From: Candidatus Aenigmatarchaeota archaeon
Lineage (GTDB): Archaea > Aenigmatarchaeota > Aenigmatarchaeia > QMZP01
DNA: 16,865 nucleotides
Assembly (NCBI GenBank): GCA_020343575.1
Contig: CP070801.1
Span: 757,792 to 774,656 of the forward strand
Direction: 5' to 3'
In this document: piece by piece, positions 1 through 7,635 of the stretch
Layout: every line of letters begins with the position of its first letter
Numbering within the stretch: the first letter of the stretch is position 1
The notes under the pieces: model-generated
Database searches by the model: none
Seen by the model: only the letters and a program-made list of their open reading frames with translations
What the model was told of the DNA's origin: nothing
Made by a program: the position numbers and the translations under genes

Positions 1-1
1 G

Positions 2-853
2 GAAGAAAATTTACCAGAACATCCCAATTTCACTTTTTACGAATGTGATTTAGTAGAGCAAAAACAAAAATTATTAAAAATAATGAAAAAAGAGAAGCCA
101 TCAATAGTATATCATTATGCTGCTATTAATGGGACTAAATTTTTTTATGATATTCCTTACAAACTTATTTCAAATAATATAGACATCACAAAAAATGTTT
201 TGGAAGGTTGCAAATTGATTCCATTAAAAAAAATAATATATGCATCAAGTTCAGAAATTTATGGTACTCCAAAAACAATTCCAACATCGGAGAAAGAATT
301 AATTTCTTTAAATTTATTTGCTGATCGTGATAGTTATGCTACATCAAAGGCTGTGGGAGAATTTTATGTAAGACTATTTGCCGAAAAACATAACAAAGAT
401 TATTTGATTTTTAGAATATTCAATACATATGGTCCAAGAATGGATACTTCTGCCACTGGTCAAGTAATACCTGAATTTGTAAGAAAGATAACAAAAGATG
501 ATGTTTTTACTATTATTGGTAATGGAAAATTTACAAGAAGCTTTTGCTATGTAGACGATCATGTAAGATTGGTGATAAAATTAGCTGAGACTCAATCAAA
601 CGATATATTTAATGTGGGAGATGATGATGAAATAACAATAAATAAATTGGCTGAAACAATGCATAAAATTTTAAATAGAAAATTCAAACCAAAATATTTA
701 CCAGCAAGGCCATATGATCATCCAAGAAGATGTCCAGACATATCTAAAATGATTAATGTTATTAATGATAAGCCCAAAATATCTTTAGAAGAGGGGTTAG
801 AAAGAACTATAAAAGGTCTAGGACACTGTTATAATAAAAGGGATAGAAGATGA
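2..853 (+). CDS. NAD-dependent sugar-nucleotide epimerase/dehydratase (5' truncated)
   Basis: Extended short-chain dehydrogenase/reductase acting on an NDP-sugar, probably in the cytoplasm, as part of the surface-glycan operon. The reading frame is open to the left edge of the window, so the ATG at 83 is not the true start; the N-terminal Rossmann GxxGxxG half lies outside. Seen here: the HYAAINGTK stretch after the second Rossmann half, the Ser triplet of ASSSEIYG, the catalytic pair in SYATSK (Tyr-x3-Lys, about 85 and 89 counted from the ATG at 83), the RIFNTYGPRM motif and the GNGKFTRSFCYVDD substrate-binding stretch. Family membership is firm; the substrate (UDP- or GDP-sugar, epimerase or decarboxylase/dehydratase) cannot be told. 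The gene looks more AT-rich than the genes after it. It ends 63 nt before the next gene, which has its own likely promoter. Confidence 0.85.
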   Translation, partial: EENLPEHPNFTFYECDLVEQKQKLLKIMKKEKPSIVYHYAAINGTKFFYDIPYKLISNNIDITKNVLEGCKLIPLKKIIYASSSEIYGTPKTIPTSEKELISLNLFADRDSYATSKAVGEFYVRLFAEKHNKDYLIFRIFNTYGPRMDTSATGQVIPEFVRKITKDDVFTIIGNGKFTRSFCYVDDHVRLVIKLAETQSNDIFNVGDDDEITINKLAETMHKILNRKFKPKYLPARPYDHPRRCPDISKMINVINDKPKISLEEGLERTIKGLGHCYNKRDRR

Positions 854-881
854 GCTGAGTGATTTATGGGTGTATGGTAGC

Positions 882-906
882 AGTTAAATAATAAATACTT
901 TTAACT
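882..906 (+). promoter_or_regulatory. TATA-like promoter with 7-bp inverted repeat
   Basis: The 63-nt gap holds TTAAATAATAAATA at about 884-897, centred about 26 nt before the ATG at 917, the spacing expected of an archaeal TATA box for a leaderless mRNA. It is flanked by a perfect inverted repeat, AGTTAAA at 882-888 and TTTAACT at 900-906. The promoter role is inferred; the repeat could be an operator or chance in AT-rich DNA. Confidence 0.4.
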
Positions 907-916
907 AATATCAGTT

Positions 917-2209
917 ATGAAAATAGGAATAGTCACATCACTCTTCTACCCTTACTCTGTGGGTGGGGCAGAGACAAGTGCATATTATTTGTCGAGAGGA
1001 TTAGCAAAAGCTGGTCATGATGTATTACTCATAACTCCTCATCTTGGTGGAAACTACCCTTCATATGAAAAAGATGGGTTTAAAATATATAGGTTTAACA
1101 TTGGTAGAGTATCAAGATTTTTGCACAAAATAAGGTCCCGTTCACGATTCAGGTTCCCGTTCACGACGGCATTCGACCCATTTTTTCATTATCATTTTAA
1201 AAGGAATATAAAATTGATTGTAAAATGTTTTAAACCTGATATATTACATGTACAACATAGCCCAGCTTTAATACCAACTTATAAGGCAGCGAAAGGCGTA
1301 AAAATGGTTGCAACTTTAAGGGACTACACAACATACTGTGATTCTGGTTATTGCAGCTTGGCTAGAGAATACAAAAAATGCTCGCTTTCTACCTATTTAA
1401 ATTGTAAGCATAAATGGGACAAACAATATTCAGAGCATAGTCGCTTCGACGTTCTATTTAAATTCTTTAAATCTTTGCTAGTTTATCGGCTAGCTTATCA
1501 CAATCTCAAATTTAAGCAAATGGTTTTGAGAAAAATGAATGGTGTTATAAATGTGAGTGGTTTCGTAAGGGATGTATATAAAAAAATAGGAGTTGAAGGT
1601 GTTGTAATTCATAATATAGCACCAGGAGAAAAAGTGGAAAAGCCTGTATCTAAGATAAAAAAAGAACTTGGTGTATCAGGTAAAATAGTTTCATATGTGG
1701 GGAAAATCTCCATAGGAAAGGGTGCAAATCAAATTCTAGAAATGATAAAGATTTTGAATGATGTAAACTTTGTTGTCGCAGGAACTGGGCCTCTGGACAA
1801 AGATTTTGAGAGAGCCTCTAAAGAATATGAAAATCTGATTTACAGAAGACATGTTCCCCATGATCAAGCCATGGAAATTTACAAGGCGTCTGATGTTGTC
1901 TGTAGCACATCTGTTTGGCCAGAACCATTGAGTAGGGTAATTATAGAAGCCCTGTCTGTTGGGACACCATGTATTGCGACAAATGTTGGTGGTAGTGGAG
2001 AAATTATTGATGATGGTATTAATGGTTTCTTGATAGAACCTGAAAATGTAAACGAGCTTGTGGGAAAAGTTAAAGTTTTATTATCAGACAAAAAGATGAG
2101 AGGGAAATTTGCAAAGAATGGTAAGTTAAAAATCAAAGAGGACTTTAGCTCAGATAAAATAATAAATAAACATGTTGCATTTTATAAGAGAGTGGTGGGA
2201 TTGAAATGA
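917..2209 (+). CDS. Glycosyltransferase family 4 (GT-B fold)
   Basis: Retaining glycosyltransferase that transfers a sugar from a nucleotide donor to a growing surface glycan on the cytoplasmic side. The N-terminal acceptor domain begins with MKIGIVTSLFYP and SVGGAET (residues 1-20), typical of GT4. The C-terminal donor domain starts near residue 255 (SYVGKISIGKG) and has the E-x7-E motif (E336, E344), followed by GTPCIATNVGG and GEIIDDGINGF. A Cys-rich stretch (C141, C146, C155, C163) sits in the N-terminal domain, as in some GT4 enzymes, and may bind metal. At 430 aa it is of normal length. Residues about 72-82 are an Arg/Phe/Ser-rich segment encoded by a locally GC-rich direct repeat. It overlaps the next start by 4 nt (ATGA), implying translational coupling. 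Donor and acceptor are unknown. Confidence 0.93.
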   Translation: MKIGIVTSLFYPYSVGGAETSAYYLSRGLAKAGHDVLLITPHLGGNYPSYEKDGFKIYRFNIGRVSRFLHKIRSRSRFRFPFTTAFDPFFHYHFKRNIKLIVKCFKPDILHVQHSPALIPTYKAAKGVKMVATLRDYTTYCDSGYCSLAREYKKCSLSTYLNCKHKWDKQYSEHSRFDVLFKFFKSLLVYRLAYHNLKFKQMVLRKMNGVINVSGFVRDVYKKIGVEGVVIHNIAPGEKVEKPVSKIKKELGVSGKIVSYVGKISIGKGANQILEMIKILNDVNFVVAGTGPLDKDFERASKEYENLIYRRHVPHDQAMEIYKASDVVCSTSVWPEPLSRVIIEALSVGTPCIATNVGGSGEIIDDGINGFLIEPENVNELVGKVKVLLSDKKMRGKFAKNGKLKIKEDFSSDKIINKHVAFYKRVVGLK

Positions 2210-3264
2210 GTGTATCAAAAAAGGCATATGGACTCGCTAAAAAAGTGCAAACTGGGGTGCCTTATAGGGTTTTCAATGGACATGCATTCAGACCATTCAA
2301 GGTCACTTTCGAGGTAACATACAGGTGCAATTTAAAATGTGATATGTGTTACCTTGTTCATGAGGGTAGAGAAAAGGAGGGAAAGGAGCTGACAGTAGAT
2401 GAAATCAAAAACGTAATATCACAATTTACAAGAAAGATACCTGTCACCTTTACTGGGGGTGAGCCTCTTATAAAAGAAGGTATAATGGATGTGCTCAGAT
2501 ATGCATCAAAGAGGAATGCCTGCAGCATTCTAACCAATGGTATTATGTTGAATGAAGAAAGGAGTAAAGAAATTGTTGATATGGGTGTTTCATCTATAAC
2601 CATTTCTGTTGATGGACCAAAGGATGTACATAATAAGATAAGGGGACCGAGAAGTTTTGAGGGCGCAGTTGAGGGCATAAAAAGGATTCAAGAATACAAG
2701 AAAAAACTAGGTAAGAATGGCCCCAAGGTTCATCTGAATACGGTCATATTACCATCCAATATTGAATCTCTGCATGAAATTGTTGATCTGGCTGCAGAAC
2801 TGTCAATAGATAATTGTTCCTTCCAGATACTTGATCCATCTCTCGACAGATCGGGTTTAAATCTACACAACGAACTCGGCAAATACATGAAACCTACCAT
2901 ACATCTTGTAGATAAAATAGATCCTAAAAAAATAGAGAGGTTTTTAAACAATGTCGACAAGATAATAAAAAACAAAAAGGTAAACATGAAATTTGTTCCA
3001 CCGTTTAATAGGAATGATCTAATCGACTATTATTCCGGTAGGGTTTCTCTAAACAAATACACTTGCAAGCTACCCTGGTCATCAATGATAATATCCCCAT
3101 TTGGTGATGTGTATCCATGTTTCAACTACAAAATAGGGAATGTTAGAGAAGATACTATCTCAAATTTATGGAACAATTTCTATTACAAGAAGTTTAGGAG
3201 TCTTCTGAAGAAGAATAAAATATTTCCTGGTTGCATTGGATGTTGTAATATGATTTATAGGTGA
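2206..3264 (+). CDS. Radical SAM protein with SPASM-like C-terminal domain
   Basis: Radical S-adenosylmethionine enzyme. The CxxxCxxC cluster-binding motif is C41, C45, C48 (TYRCNLKCDMCY), followed by the SAM-contacting TFTGGEPLI near residue 85 and the ILTNG and SVDG strands of the partial TIM barrel. From about residue 285 the tail has CKLPWSSMIISPFGDVYPC, IGNV, LWN, then a final GCIGCC, the Cys arrangement of SPASM/Twitch domains that hold extra Fe-S clusters. The product is unknown: SPASM proteins modify peptides or small substrates, and members also occur in polysaccharide loci, where a role in modifying a sugar or lipid carrier is plausible but unproven. It is translationally coupled to the glycosyltransferase before it and 3 nt from the one after it, so it probably belongs to glycan assembly. 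Confidence 0.9.
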   Translation: MSVSKKAYGLAKKVQTGVPYRVFNGHAFRPFKVTFEVTYRCNLKCDMCYLVHEGREKEGKELTVDEIKNVISQFTRKIPVTFTGGEPLIKEGIMDVLRYASKRNACSILTNGIMLNEERSKEIVDMGVSSITISVDGPKDVHNKIRGPRSFEGAVEGIKRIQEYKKKLGKNGPKVHLNTVILPSNIESLHEIVDLAAELSIDNCSFQILDPSLDRSGLNLHNELGKYMKPTIHLVDKIDPKKIERFLNNVDKIIKNKKVNMKFVPPFNRNDLIDYYSGRVSLNKYTCKLPWSSMIISPFGDVYPCFNYKIGNVREDTISNLWNNFYYKKFRSLLKKNKIFPGCIGCCNMIYR

Positions 3265-3267
3265 CTT

Positions 3268-4374
3268 ATGAACTTAGGAGTGTTCCTCTATAGAGGGGGC
3301 AGTTTCAGGGAACTGAAAAGGGAAGGTCATGACAACCTTTTAGTTTACTATCTCAAAAGATACTCCAAACATTTTGATAATATTTTTGTTTTTTCATACA
3401 AGGATGAAGAAAGAGGGGATTTGCCTAAAAACTGTGTACTAGTAAAAAACAGATACAGAATTCCACTGTTCTTGTATCAGTTTCTGATTCCAATCATAAA
3501 CAGAAAGTATATTGGAAAGTGTGGTGTTTTTAGAGTTTTCCATATATCAGGAACCATACCTGCTATCATAACTAAATGGGTTTTCGGTAAAAAGTATGTG
3601 ACGACCTACGGTTATTTGTGGTTACAAACCAGGAGCGGAGAAAAACCAGGCTTCTGGAGAAAAATTGAATATCCATTCGGTAAAATCATAGAATTTTTGG
3701 GTCTTAGGAAGTCAGAAAAGGTAATATTGACGGTCAAAACTACAAGAGATTATGTTGAAAAATACATTGATAGAAACAAAATTGAGAAAATTCCCAACTC
3801 TGTTGATACAGAATTATTCAAACCCATGAAAATTAAATCTGGTGAGAAGAAAAGGGTCGTGTTCATAGGAAGATTTAGTAAGATAAAAAATTTATACAAT
3901 CTTATAGAAGCTTTCTCTGATATTGGTTCGGGTGCAGAATTGGTTTTTGTAGGATATGGAGAAGAAAAGGAAGCTTTGAAAGGGCACGCCAAAAAAATGG
4001 GAACTGATTTGATCTTCAGGGGCGTGATTCCTCGTGAACAAATACCGACTGAATTAAATCAATCTAATGTGTTCATACTCCCCTCTTTCTCAGAGGGACA
4101 ACCCAAGGTTTTGTTGGAGGCCATGTCCTGTGGTCTCCCGTGCATAGTTTCTGACATACCGAGCCTTAGGGAGATTATCAAGGATGGTTTTAATGGATTT
4201 TTATGCAAAACTGACTCGAAAAGCATAAAAAACTGCATAAAAAGGGTTCTGGACAATCCAAAAAATTCAGAAAAAGTTGGGAAAAATGCAAGAAAATTTA
4301 TAAAAAACAACTTCTCTGCTGATGTTTTAATTGAGAGGGAAATAAAGCTTTTAAAAAAGGTGGGTAAAAGATAA
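3268..4374 (+). CDS. Glycosyltransferase family 4 (GT-B fold)
   Basis: Second glycosyltransferase of the operon, 368 aa. The N-terminal domain is divergent (MNLGVFLYRGGSFRE, then a predicted hydrophobic IPLFLYQFLIPII near residue 70 that may touch the membrane or lipid-linked acceptor). The C-terminal donor domain is typical: VVFIGRFSKIKNLYNLIEAF, LVFVGYGEEKEAL, then FILPSFSEGQPKVLLEAMSCG with the E-x7-E donor-phosphate motif, and PCIVSDIPSLREII. The start ATG lies 3 nt after the radical SAM stop and the stop lies 3 nt before the next ATG, so it is co-transcribed with both. The specificity is unknown. Confidence 0.92.
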   Translation: MNLGVFLYRGGSFRELKREGHDNLLVYYLKRYSKHFDNIFVFSYKDEERGDLPKNCVLVKNRYRIPLFLYQFLIPIINRKYIGKCGVFRVFHISGTIPAIITKWVFGKKYVTTYGYLWLQTRSGEKPGFWRKIEYPFGKIIEFLGLRKSEKVILTVKTTRDYVEKYIDRNKIEKIPNSVDTELFKPMKIKSGEKKRVVFIGRFSKIKNLYNLIEAFSDIGSGAELVFVGYGEEKEALKGHAKKMGTDLIFRGVIPREQIPTELNQSNVFILPSFSEGQPKVLLEAMSCGLPCIVSDIPSLREIIKDGFNGFLCKTDSKSIKNCIKRVLDNPKNSEKVGKNARKFIKNNFSADVLIEREIKLLKKVGKR

Positions 4375-4377
4375 GTT

Positions 4378-5313
4378 ATGACAACCATTCTTGTTACTGG
4401 AGGTGCTGGTTTTATAGGCTCCAATCTTGTGGAGGATTTGGTTAGCCAGGGTTATAACATTAAGGTTTTGGATAACTTTGAAACAGGTAAAAGGGAGAAT
4501 CTTTCTGGTTTGGAGAACAAGATAGAGTTGGTAAAGGGTGATATAAGGGATATGAGATTGGTAAAGAATGCTGTGAAAGGGGTTGATTACATATCTCACC
4601 AGGCAGCCCTACCCTCTATGATAAAATCTATCGAAGAGCCAATACCCACAACAGAAGTCAATATACTAGGAACCCTTAATATTCTGCTGGCTGCAAGGGA
4701 TTCTGGTGTGCAAAGAATTGTTTATGCCTCATCCTCCTCTGTTTATGCAGGCGTTGATGAGCTTCCGAAAAGGGAATCCATGAATATGGTACCCACATCC
4801 CCATATGGTCTGACAAAGGTAGCAAATGAACATTACTTCAAAATCTTTCATGATATATATGGTCTGAAATCTGTGGGTCTCAGGTATTTTAATATTTTCG
4901 GGCCAAAACAAGATCCAAAGTCCGAGTATGCTGCTGTTATTCCCAAATTCATAAATTTAATGCTTAATTACAAGGAACCGCCGATATATGGTGATGGGAA
5001 ACAGACAAGAGATTTTAGCTATGTGAAGGATGCTGCCATAGCAAATATAATATCGTTAAAGGCAAAAAGGGCTGATGGGTATGCTTATAATATTGCCGGG
5101 GGGAAACAAACATCCATCAATGATCTGGTTAGAAAAATAAATGAAATGCTTGGTAAAAACATAAAGCCCATTTATGAGAACCCCAAACCCGGGGACCCGA
5201 AATACTCCGAGGCTGATATATCAGAGGCAGTGAAAAATCTTGGATATAAACCAAAATATGGTTTTGGTGAAGGTTTGAAATTGACAGTAGAGTGGTTTTC
5301 AAAGAGGAGATAA
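4378..5313 (+). CDS. NAD-dependent UDP-hexose/UDP-N-acetylhexosamine 4-epimerase-like protein
   Basis: Extended SDR of 311 aa. The NAD-binding motif is TGGAGFIGSN (G8, G11, G14), with D32 of VLDNFETG as the ribose-binding acid. The active site is S118-S121 and Y143-x3-K147 (SPYGLTK). The motifs RYFNIFGPKQDP, YGDGKQTRDFSYVKD and GDPKYSEADIS are close to the UDP-GlcNAc/GalNAc 4-epimerase (WbpP/Gne-like) and UDP-glucose 4-epimerase group. The next gene, 1 nt away, encodes a UDP-HexNAc-type 6-dehydrogenase, so the pair could make UDP-GalNAcA or a related uronic acid; that pathway is inferred. An SD-like GAGGAGA for the next gene lies inside its last codons. Confidence 0.9.
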   Translation: MTTILVTGGAGFIGSNLVEDLVSQGYNIKVLDNFETGKRENLSGLENKIELVKGDIRDMRLVKNAVKGVDYISHQAALPSMIKSIEEPIPTTEVNILGTLNILLAARDSGVQRIVYASSSSVYAGVDELPKRESMNMVPTSPYGLTKVANEHYFKIFHDIYGLKSVGLRYFNIFGPKQDPKSEYAAVIPKFINLMLNYKEPPIYGDGKQTRDFSYVKDAAIANIISLKAKRADGYAYNIAGGKQTSINDLVRKINEMLGKNIKPIYENPKPGDPKYSEADISEAVKNLGYKPKYGFGEGLKLTVEWFSKRR

Positions 5314-5314
5314 A

Positions 5315-6646
5315 ATGGACTTGAAAGACAGAGTTAGAAAAAATGAAGCTGTAATATGTATAGTTGGGGTTGGGTTTGTTGGACTGCCGCTTTCATTGGA
5401 ATTTGCAAAGGCTGGATTTAAGGTAATTGGTTTTGATGTTGATGAAGAGAAAATAAAGAACTTGAAATCAGGGACTGATCCCACAAAAGAGATTGGTACT
5501 GAAGAACTAAGAAGAATTTTAAATAAACATGATTTAGATTTTACAGACAGCCCAGATGTTATCAAGGAATCTGATTTTGTTATAATATCTGTTCCCACGC
5601 CTATAGATGAATCAAGAAGGCCTGTTCTGAAATATATAGAAAAAGCATCTCAAACTGTTGGAAAATTTCTGAAAAAGGGAAGTGTTGTTGTTTTGGAATC
5701 AAGCGTGTATCCTGGTGTAACTGAGGAAATAGTTAAACCTATAATAGAAAAGGAATCTGGATTGAAATGTGGAGTTGATTTTCAGATAGGATACTCTCCC
5801 GAAAGAATAAACACTGGTGATAAGGAACATGATCTTGTCAGTGTTGTAAAGGTTATAAGTGGGGGTAGTGATGAAACAAAAGAATTGTTGGCAGAGCTCT
5901 ACAAAAAAATCATAAAGGCTGGTGTTTACAAAGCAAAGGATATCAAAACTGCAGAAGCGGCAAAGATTATTGAAAACATTCAGAGGGATTTGAACATAGC
6001 CTTGGTGAATGAGTTGGCCATCATATTTGAGAAAATGAATATCGATGTAAATGAAGTTTTAAAAGCAGCGGAAACTAAATGGAATTTTCATAGTTACAGG
6101 CCTGGTCTTGTGGGCGGACATTGCATACCAGTGGATCCCTACTACCTGGTTTATAAGGCAAAATCCCTGGGGTACAATCCAAAAATAATTCTTTCTGGAA
6201 GGGAGATTAATGAATTCATGCCTGTACATGTAGCTAATTTGGTTGTTGAGAATCTAAAAAAGAAAAATAAAGTACCTGAAAAATCTACTGTTCTTTTGTT
6301 GGGTCTGACATTCAAAAAGAATGTTGGGGATATTAGAAACTGTCCCTCAAAGACCATAATAAATGAATTAAAAAAACACAAAATCAAAATAATGGGTTAT
6401 GAACCCCTAATGCCTTCTAGTGTTTTGAGTAAAGAGTTTGGTATTGAAATTATAAAGAATTTGGAAGGTTTGGAAGATAGGAAAATAGATTGCATTGTAC
6501 TTGTTACAGAACATAATATTTTCAAAAATATAGACACAGATAAGCTCAGAAATATTGCAAACTACAAACCAATTTTGATTGATGTGAAGGGATTTTTTGA
6601 TCGTAGTAGTGTTAAGAAAGCAGGATTTGAATATGTGAGGTTATAA
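5315..6646 (+). CDS. UDP-N-acetyl-hexosamine 6-dehydrogenase (WbpA/WecC-type nucleotide-sugar dehydrogenase)
   Basis: Two-step NAD-dependent oxidation of C6 of a UDP-sugar to the uronic acid. The N-terminal Rossmann motif is IVGVGFVGLPLS (about residues 16-27) with D41/D43 of GFDVDE. The central part has SVPTPID, YSPERINTGD, the lysine of AEAAKIIEN (K217) and RDLNIALVNELA. The catalytic thiol is C270 in PGLVGGHCIPVDPYYL, a form typical of UDP-GlcNAc, ManNAc and GalNAc dehydrogenases rather than UDP-glucose dehydrogenase. The C-terminal domain has LLGLTFKKNVGDIRNCPS. The 443-aa length is normal and all catalytic residues are present. It follows an epimerase by 1 nt and precedes another by 1 nt. 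The exact substrate (GlcNAc, ManNAc or GalNAc form) is inferred only from motif style. Confidence 0.93.
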   Translation: MDLKDRVRKNEAVICIVGVGFVGLPLSLEFAKAGFKVIGFDVDEEKIKNLKSGTDPTKEIGTEELRRILNKHDLDFTDSPDVIKESDFVIISVPTPIDESRRPVLKYIEKASQTVGKFLKKGSVVVLESSVYPGVTEEIVKPIIEKESGLKCGVDFQIGYSPERINTGDKEHDLVSVVKVISGGSDETKELLAELYKKIIKAGVYKAKDIKTAEAAKIIENIQRDLNIALVNELAIIFEKMNIDVNEVLKAAETKWNFHSYRPGLVGGHCIPVDPYYLVYKAKSLGYNPKIILSGREINEFMPVHVANLVVENLKKKNKVPEKSTVLLLGLTFKKNVGDIRNCPSKTIINELKKHKIKIMGYEPLMPSSVLSKEFGIEIIKNLEGLEDRKIDCIVLVTEHNIFKNIDTDKLRNIANYKPILIDVKGFFDRSSVKKAGFEYVRL

Positions 6647-6647
6647 A

Positions 6648-7595
6648 ATGTCTGATATTTTGGTTACTGGTTGTGCTGGATTCATAGGATCACATTTATG
6701 TGAAAATTTGCTAAAACAAGGTCTTAAAGTCGCCGGCCTAGATAATCTTGATCCGTATTATTCAACAGAGTGGAAAGAAAACAACCTGAAGGTATTGAAA
6801 AAACAATCAAACTTTAATTTTATTAAAGGTTCTATCTTGGATTCTAACTTGCTGAAAGATATAATAAAAGATGTTGAGATAGTATATCATCTGGCAGCTC
6901 TGCCTGGAGTTAGAAACTCTATAAAAACTCCTGTGAAATATTGTGAAACCGATGTTCTGGGAACAATTAAATTGTTAGACGTCTCTAGGAACATGGATGT
7001 TAAGAAGTTTGCATTTGCTTCTTCATCCTCTGTGTATGGTGAAGTTCCTGAGAATGAATTGCCTGTAAGTGAAGATAGGAAACCAAACCCAATATCACCT
7101 TATGGTTTGGCAAAAACTCAGGGTGAAGAATGGTGCAAAATGTTCGAGGAGGTTTATGGTTTGAAAACTGTTTCATTGAGATATTTCACTGTTTTTGGAC
7201 CAAGACAGAGACCAGATGAGGCGTTTAGCAAGTTTATCATGAGGATTATGAAAGATGAAGAAATTGAGATTTATGGTGATGGAAATCAGACAAGGGATTT
7301 CACATATATTAGTGATATTGTGAACGGGACCCTGCTTGCCTGTGAAAAGGGAAACGGTATTTACAATATCGGAAGTAATAAAAGGATAAGTGTTAATGAG
7401 ATGGTTGATCTGATAGAAAAGATTATGAACAAGAAAGCACAGATAAAATATATAGAAAAACAGTTAGGTGATGTAACCCACACTTGGTCAAAAATTGATA
7501 AAGCTAAGAGAGATCTTGGATATGGACCAAAAGTTTCTATCGAAGAAGGTATCAAAAGGCATGTTGAGTGGTTTAAGATGAATAAATTTAAATGA
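6648..7595 (+). CDS. UDP-glucuronate 4-epimerase-like NAD-dependent epimerase
   Basis: Extended SDR of 315 aa. NAD motif TGCAGFIGSH (G8, G11, G14), D32 of GLDNLDPYY, active-site SSSS (125-128) and Y152-x3-K156 (SPYGLAK). The DNLDPYYS insertion after beta-2, the FGPRQRPDEAFSKF motif and YGDGNQTRDFTYISD resemble UDP-glucuronate 4-epimerases (CapI/GAE type) more than UDP-glucose epimerases. It therefore fits downstream of the 6-dehydrogenase one nucleotide before it, interconverting gluco and galacto uronic acids; this link is an inference. The GAGGTT in the last codons of the dehydrogenase gene can serve as ribosome binding site. The stop codon lies 40 nt before the next gene, which may have its own promoter. 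Confidence 0.88.
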   Translation: MSDILVTGCAGFIGSHLCENLLKQGLKVAGLDNLDPYYSTEWKENNLKVLKKQSNFNFIKGSILDSNLLKDIIKDVEIVYHLAALPGVRNSIKTPVKYCETDVLGTIKLLDVSRNMDVKKFAFASSSSVYGEVPENELPVSEDRKPNPISPYGLAKTQGEEWCKMFEEVYGLKTVSLRYFTVFGPRQRPDEAFSKFIMRIMKDEEIEIYGDGNQTRDFTYISDIVNGTLLACEKGNGIYNIGSNKRISVNEMVDLIEKIMNKKAQIKYIEKQLGDVTHTWSKIDKAKRDLGYGPKVSIEEGIKRHVEWFKMNKFK

Positions 7596-7607
7596 AAATA
7601 GACAGCG

Positions 7608-7617
7608 ATTTAAAAAA
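7608..7617 (+). promoter_or_regulatory. TATA-like box before the alpha/alpha-barrel gene
   Basis: ATTTAAAAAA at 7608-7617, centred about 24 nt before the ATG at 7636, with no Shine-Dalgarno between. The spacing fits leaderless archaeal initiation and would let this gene be transcribed separately from the epimerase before it. Confidence 0.35.
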
Positions 7618-7635
7618 TAGTCACAAAATATAAGC

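Noticed and set aside
842..875. Possible C/D-box small RNA because of GATGA and CTGA after the first gene
   Set aside because: The boxes are too close together, with no clear second pair and no guide-target match that could be recognised.
7592..7633. A 13-codon ORF starting with ATG in the gap before the alpha/alpha-barrel gene, overlapping the stop of the epimerase gene
   Set aside because: It is too short to judge, with no sign of conservation or repeated residues such as a leader peptide would show; the ATGA overlap can arise by chance.
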